From NCBI GenBank assembly GCA_016296785.1, contig JAEDHX010000047.1:1-15963 (forward strand): DNA of 15,963 nucleotides. The letters run 5' to 3'. The DNA comes from Coprococcus sp. (GTDB taxonomy: Bacteria > Bacillota > Clostridia > Lachnospirales > Lachnospiraceae). The position numbers and the translations under genes were made by a program. The first letter of the stretch is position 1. The number at the start of each line of letters is the position of its first letter. This document shows positions 13,790-15,963 of this stretch, piece after piece. Below the pieces are notes generated by a model that was not told the DNA's origin, did no database searches, and saw only the letters and a list, made by a program, of their open reading frames with translations.

Positions 13790-15478
13790 ATGAATAATAA
13801 GCATAATAAGAAGACTAATTTATCGTGTATTAATATTATTACTGTGCTGCTTGTTGTATTGTACATATCGTTTTATGTTGCAACAATTGTTATTTCAAAG
13901 AGCTTTTCGAACCTGCCGATGAATAAACGTAATATATTTTTAGCATTTAGTGTTCCGGGTTTTTTTTCAATGATAAATTTTGTAATATGTATTGTAATTA
14001 CAATAATTAATCATAAAAAAGGGGCACATATCAGCAGAATAATTTTATTAATATCAGGGTTAATGTCAATTAGAGGTTCTATTATTGATTTTAATGGACA
14101 AGCATTGCTTGGTTCGTTTATGTCATTAATTGGTATTGTTGTTATTACAATACTGAATAAACAGTTTGTTACCATATTGAATAGTGAAAAGATTCTTAAA
14201 AACCAGGCTATTACTGATCCGTTAACAGGGCTTTTGAATAGAAGAGGAGCTTTGGATTCTATTAATGAAATGATAGAATCTAATGATAGCTTTTACCTGT
14301 TATTCCTTGATTTAGATGATTTCAAGAACATTAATGATACATTAGGACACAAGGTAGGAGATTTTCTTTTAAAGGAAATATCAAAAAGATGGGAGAAGCT
14401 TGTAGTACCGGGAGGCCTTGTTGCTCGAAATGGTGGCGACGAGTTCCTGTTTGTTCTTCCTGATGATGGAGTAATGGATGTTAATGATTATATGAAAAGT
14501 ATCATTGATTCATTGTCTAATGGAATTATAGTTAATAATAGCGGAGCTTCTTATCAGGCCTCGGTATCTATCGGCTCATCACATTATCCTAAAGATTGTA
14601 ATAATATAGAGGATTTAATGAAATATGCTGATATGGCAATGTATTCCGCTAAGACAAATGGTAAGAAAGGTTTTTGTGCTTATAATTCCGGAATGAAGCA
14701 AAGAGTCGAATATGGACTTGAGCTTGAGATGTATCTTCATAAAGCAATAAAAAATGATTTGTTCTATTTTGCATTTCAGCCTGTATTTTCTACGGATAAT
14801 AAGAATATCAAAGGCTTTGAGGCACTGCTGCGTTTGAAGGATGATAATGGTAAGCCAATAGGTCCGGGTGACTTTATTCCTGTTGCTGAACGCTCTAACC
14901 TTATTATTGATATTGATAATTATGTTCTTAGAAAAGTAATGACAATTTGCAAGGACTTTATTCTTGAGCATAATAAGAAGTATTATATTTCTGTAAATGT
15001 ATCTGCCAATCATATTACTCATTGTAATTTTGTAGATGAAATAAAAGAAATATTAGATGATATAGGATTTCCGCCAGAATGTCTTGTTATTGAGATGACA
15101 GAGTATTGTTATGTTAAATCTGTAGAACAGGCAATTAATACCTTCAAAGGTCTTAATAATCTTGGTATTAAGATTGCACTTGATGATTTCGGAACCGGAT
15201 ATGCAAGTCTTAGCTATCTGTCAAAAATGCCTATTGATGTTCTTAAGATAGATAAAGCATTTGTGGACAATCTTGGTAAGGATGATGAGAGTAAAGACTT
15301 TATTAACGCAATAATATCTATGGGTCATACTCTTGGGTGCACAATAGTTTCAGAGGGTGTTGAAACTGAAGAACAGCTTAGCCTTCTTAAGGTTAGTGAC
15401 TGTGATTATATTCAAGGCTATGTATGGAGCATGCCTGTATCATTTGATGAAATAGTAAAGCTTACAACTAATAATTAA
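13790..15478 (+). CDS. Membrane-anchored GGDEF-EAL protein (cyclic-di-GMP turnover)
   Basis: Bifunctional protein for making and breaking the second messenger cyclic-di-GMP. The 562 residues comprise an N-terminal membrane sensor of about four spans (roughly 14-35, 50-74, 82-96, 104-123) with no recognised sensory domain, a GGDEF domain (about 138-300) and an EAL domain (about 310-560). The cyclase site GGDEF (215-219) and LDLDDFKNIND are intact; the inhibitory RxxD is absent (VPGG at that place). Phosphodiesterase residues are present: EAL (344-346), VNVS, IEMTE, DDFGTG (465-470), LKIDKAF, EGVET and IQGY. The sequence predicts both activities; which dominates cannot be told. The start ATG follows AGGAAGTGA. 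Confidence 0.95.
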   Translation: MNNKHNKKTNLSCINIITVLLVVLYISFYVATIVISKSFSNLPMNKRNIFLAFSVPGFFSMINFVICIVITIINHKKGAHISRIILLISGLMSIRGSIIDFNGQALLGSFMSLIGIVVITILNKQFVTILNSEKILKNQAITDPLTGLLNRRGALDSINEMIESNDSFYLLFLDLDDFKNINDTLGHKVGDFLLKEISKRWEKLVVPGGLVARNGGDEFLFVLPDDGVMDVNDYMKSIIDSLSNGIIVNNSGASYQASVSIGSSHYPKDCNNIEDLMKYADMAMYSAKTNGKKGFCAYNSGMKQRVEYGLELEMYLHKAIKNDLFYFAFQPVFSTDNKNIKGFEALLRLKDDNGKPIGPGDFIPVAERSNLIIDIDNYVLRKVMTICKDFILEHNKKYYISVNVSANHITHCNFVDEIKEILDDIGFPPECLVIEMTEYCYVKSVEQAINTFKGLNNLGIKIALDDFGTGYASLSYLSKMPIDVLKIDKAFVDNLGKDDESKDFINAIISMGHTLGCTIVSEGVETEEQLSLLKVSDCDYIQGYVWSMPVSFDEIVKLTTNN

Positions 15479-15525
15479 AATAATTGAGCATCAGATATTC
15501 AGGTACAAATACTTTGTAAAAATAC

Positions 15526-15554
15526 TTGCATTTGCAAATGGTATATGTTATAGT
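15526..15554 (+). promoter_or_regulatory. Promoter of rplS
   Basis: TTGCAT (15526-15531), 17-base spacer, TATAGT (15549-15554) with extended -10 TGT at 15546-15548. Predicted start about 15561. The spacer contains the palindrome ATTTGCAAAT (15530-15539). No terminator is evident between the GGDEF-EAL gene and this promoter. Confidence 0.8.
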
Positions 15555-15560
15555 ATACGA

Positions 15561-15629
15561 GTTGTGAAAAAGAGATGGTCCTCTGTGCCAAAGGCAGTAA
15601 GAACATCTAAATATTAAGGAGGCACACAA
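15561..15629 (+). promoter_or_regulatory. Structured 5' leader of rplS, candidate L19 autoregulatory RNA
   Basis: A stem AGATG (15573-15577) with CATCT (15604-15608) encloses an inner hairpin TGCC-AAA-GGCA (15586-15596). TGTGCC (15584-15589) could instead pair with GGCACA (15621-15626), which overlaps the ribosome-binding site AAGGAGG, suggesting a switch that hides the site. L19 leaders that sense excess L19 are known in Firmicutes; membership in that family is not shown here. Confidence 0.4.
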
Positions 15630-15963
15630 ATGAATAACGATTACATTAAGAATCTTGAAGCTTCACAGATGAAGGCTGAGGTTGCTGAATTCTCAGTAGG
15701 TGATACTGTTAGAGTTCACAATAAGATTAAGGAAGGTAACAGAGAAAGAATCCAGATTTTCGAGGGTACTGTTATTAAGAGACAGGGCGGAAGCAACAGA
15801 GAGACATTTACAGTAAGAAAGTTCTCTAACGGTTGTGGTGTTGAGAAGACATGGCCTGTTCATTCACCATTTGTTGAGAAGATTGAAGTTGTAAGAAAAG
15901 GTAAAGTTAGAAGAGCTAAGATTTACTACTTACGTTCAAGAGTTGGTAAGGCAGCAAAGGTTA
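15630..15963 (+). CDS. rplS: 50S ribosomal protein L19, 3' end outside the window
   Basis: Ribosomal large-subunit protein near the interface with the 30S subunit. The frame is open from ATG 15630, behind a strong AAGGAGG, to the end of the window: 111 residues of the usual 115 or so. It reads MNNDYIKNLEASQMKAEV, FSVGDTVRVHNKIKEGNRER, QIFEGTVIKRQGG, and ends HSPFVEKIEVVRKGKVRRAK, YYLRSRVGKAAKV, all typical of L19. Codon use is strongly biased (CTT, GTT, AAG, AGA), as expected of a ribosomal protein. Its usual neighbours (trmD, rimM, rpsP) are not upstream here; it has its own promoter and leader. Confidence 0.97.
   Translation, partial: MNNDYIKNLEASQMKAEVAEFSVGDTVRVHNKIKEGNRERIQIFEGTVIKRQGGSNRETFTVRKFSNGCGVEKTWPVHSPFVEKIEVVRKGKVRRAKIYYLRSRVGKAAKV

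Noticed and set aside
1..15963. CRISPR arrays, insertion sequences, prophage or toxin-antitoxin genes
   Set aside because: No direct repeats with spacers, transposase or phage motifs, or paired small toxin-like genes were seen on either strand.

Overview
The window is AT-rich, densely coded and entirely plus-strand. It looks like the chromosome of a low-GC anaerobic Firmicute, most likely a member of Clostridia and probably Lachnospiraceae. This is inferred from the pgk-tpiA-gpmI and secG-rnr-smpB-ssrA gene orders, the tmRNA tag ANDNLAYAA, the TPP-riboswitch thiamin salvage operon and an MscL with a C-terminal zinc ribbon. No IS element, phage gene, CRISPR array or tRNA was seen. Most of the window is core housekeeping sequence, and no wholly new system is obvious.

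Layout. (1) Positions 1-1440: the 3' part of pgk and complete tpiA, closed by a strong intrinsic terminator. (2) 1467-3051: a strong promoter and a two-gene Wzm/Wzt-type (TagGH-like) polysaccharide ABC exporter that splits the glycolytic cluster. (3) 3119-6591: gpmI, mscL, a terminator, then an enolase that lacks the codon bias of the other glycolytic genes. (4) 6586-9763: a TPP riboswitch with a downstream terminator controlling thiM, thiE, a HAD phosphatase and thiD. This set salvages thiazole and hydroxymethylpyrimidine (HMP) into thiamin phosphate; the HAD enzyme may supply the thiamin-phosphate phosphatase step. (5) 9800-13661: secG with its own promoter and terminator, then rnr, smpB, a small membrane-protein gene and ssrA (tmRNA). 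RNase R, SmpB and tmRNA together form the trans-translation ribosome-rescue and mRNA-decay machinery. (6) 13701-15478: a membrane-bound GGDEF-EAL protein of cyclic-di-GMP turnover. (7) 15526-end: promoter, structured leader and nearly complete rplS (L19).

The points most worth following up are the HAD enzyme in the thiamin operon, the small membrane protein whose stop codon lies 4 nt before the tmRNA, the paralog-like enolase, the zinc-ribbon tail on MscL, and the exporter pair with no glycosyltransferases beside it. Five promoters (before the ABC pair, secG, the small membrane protein, the GGDEF-EAL gene and rplS) carry an extended -10 (TGn directly before the hexamer). Start codons were reassigned by ribosome-binding-site position for mscL, eno, thiM, rnr and smpB.
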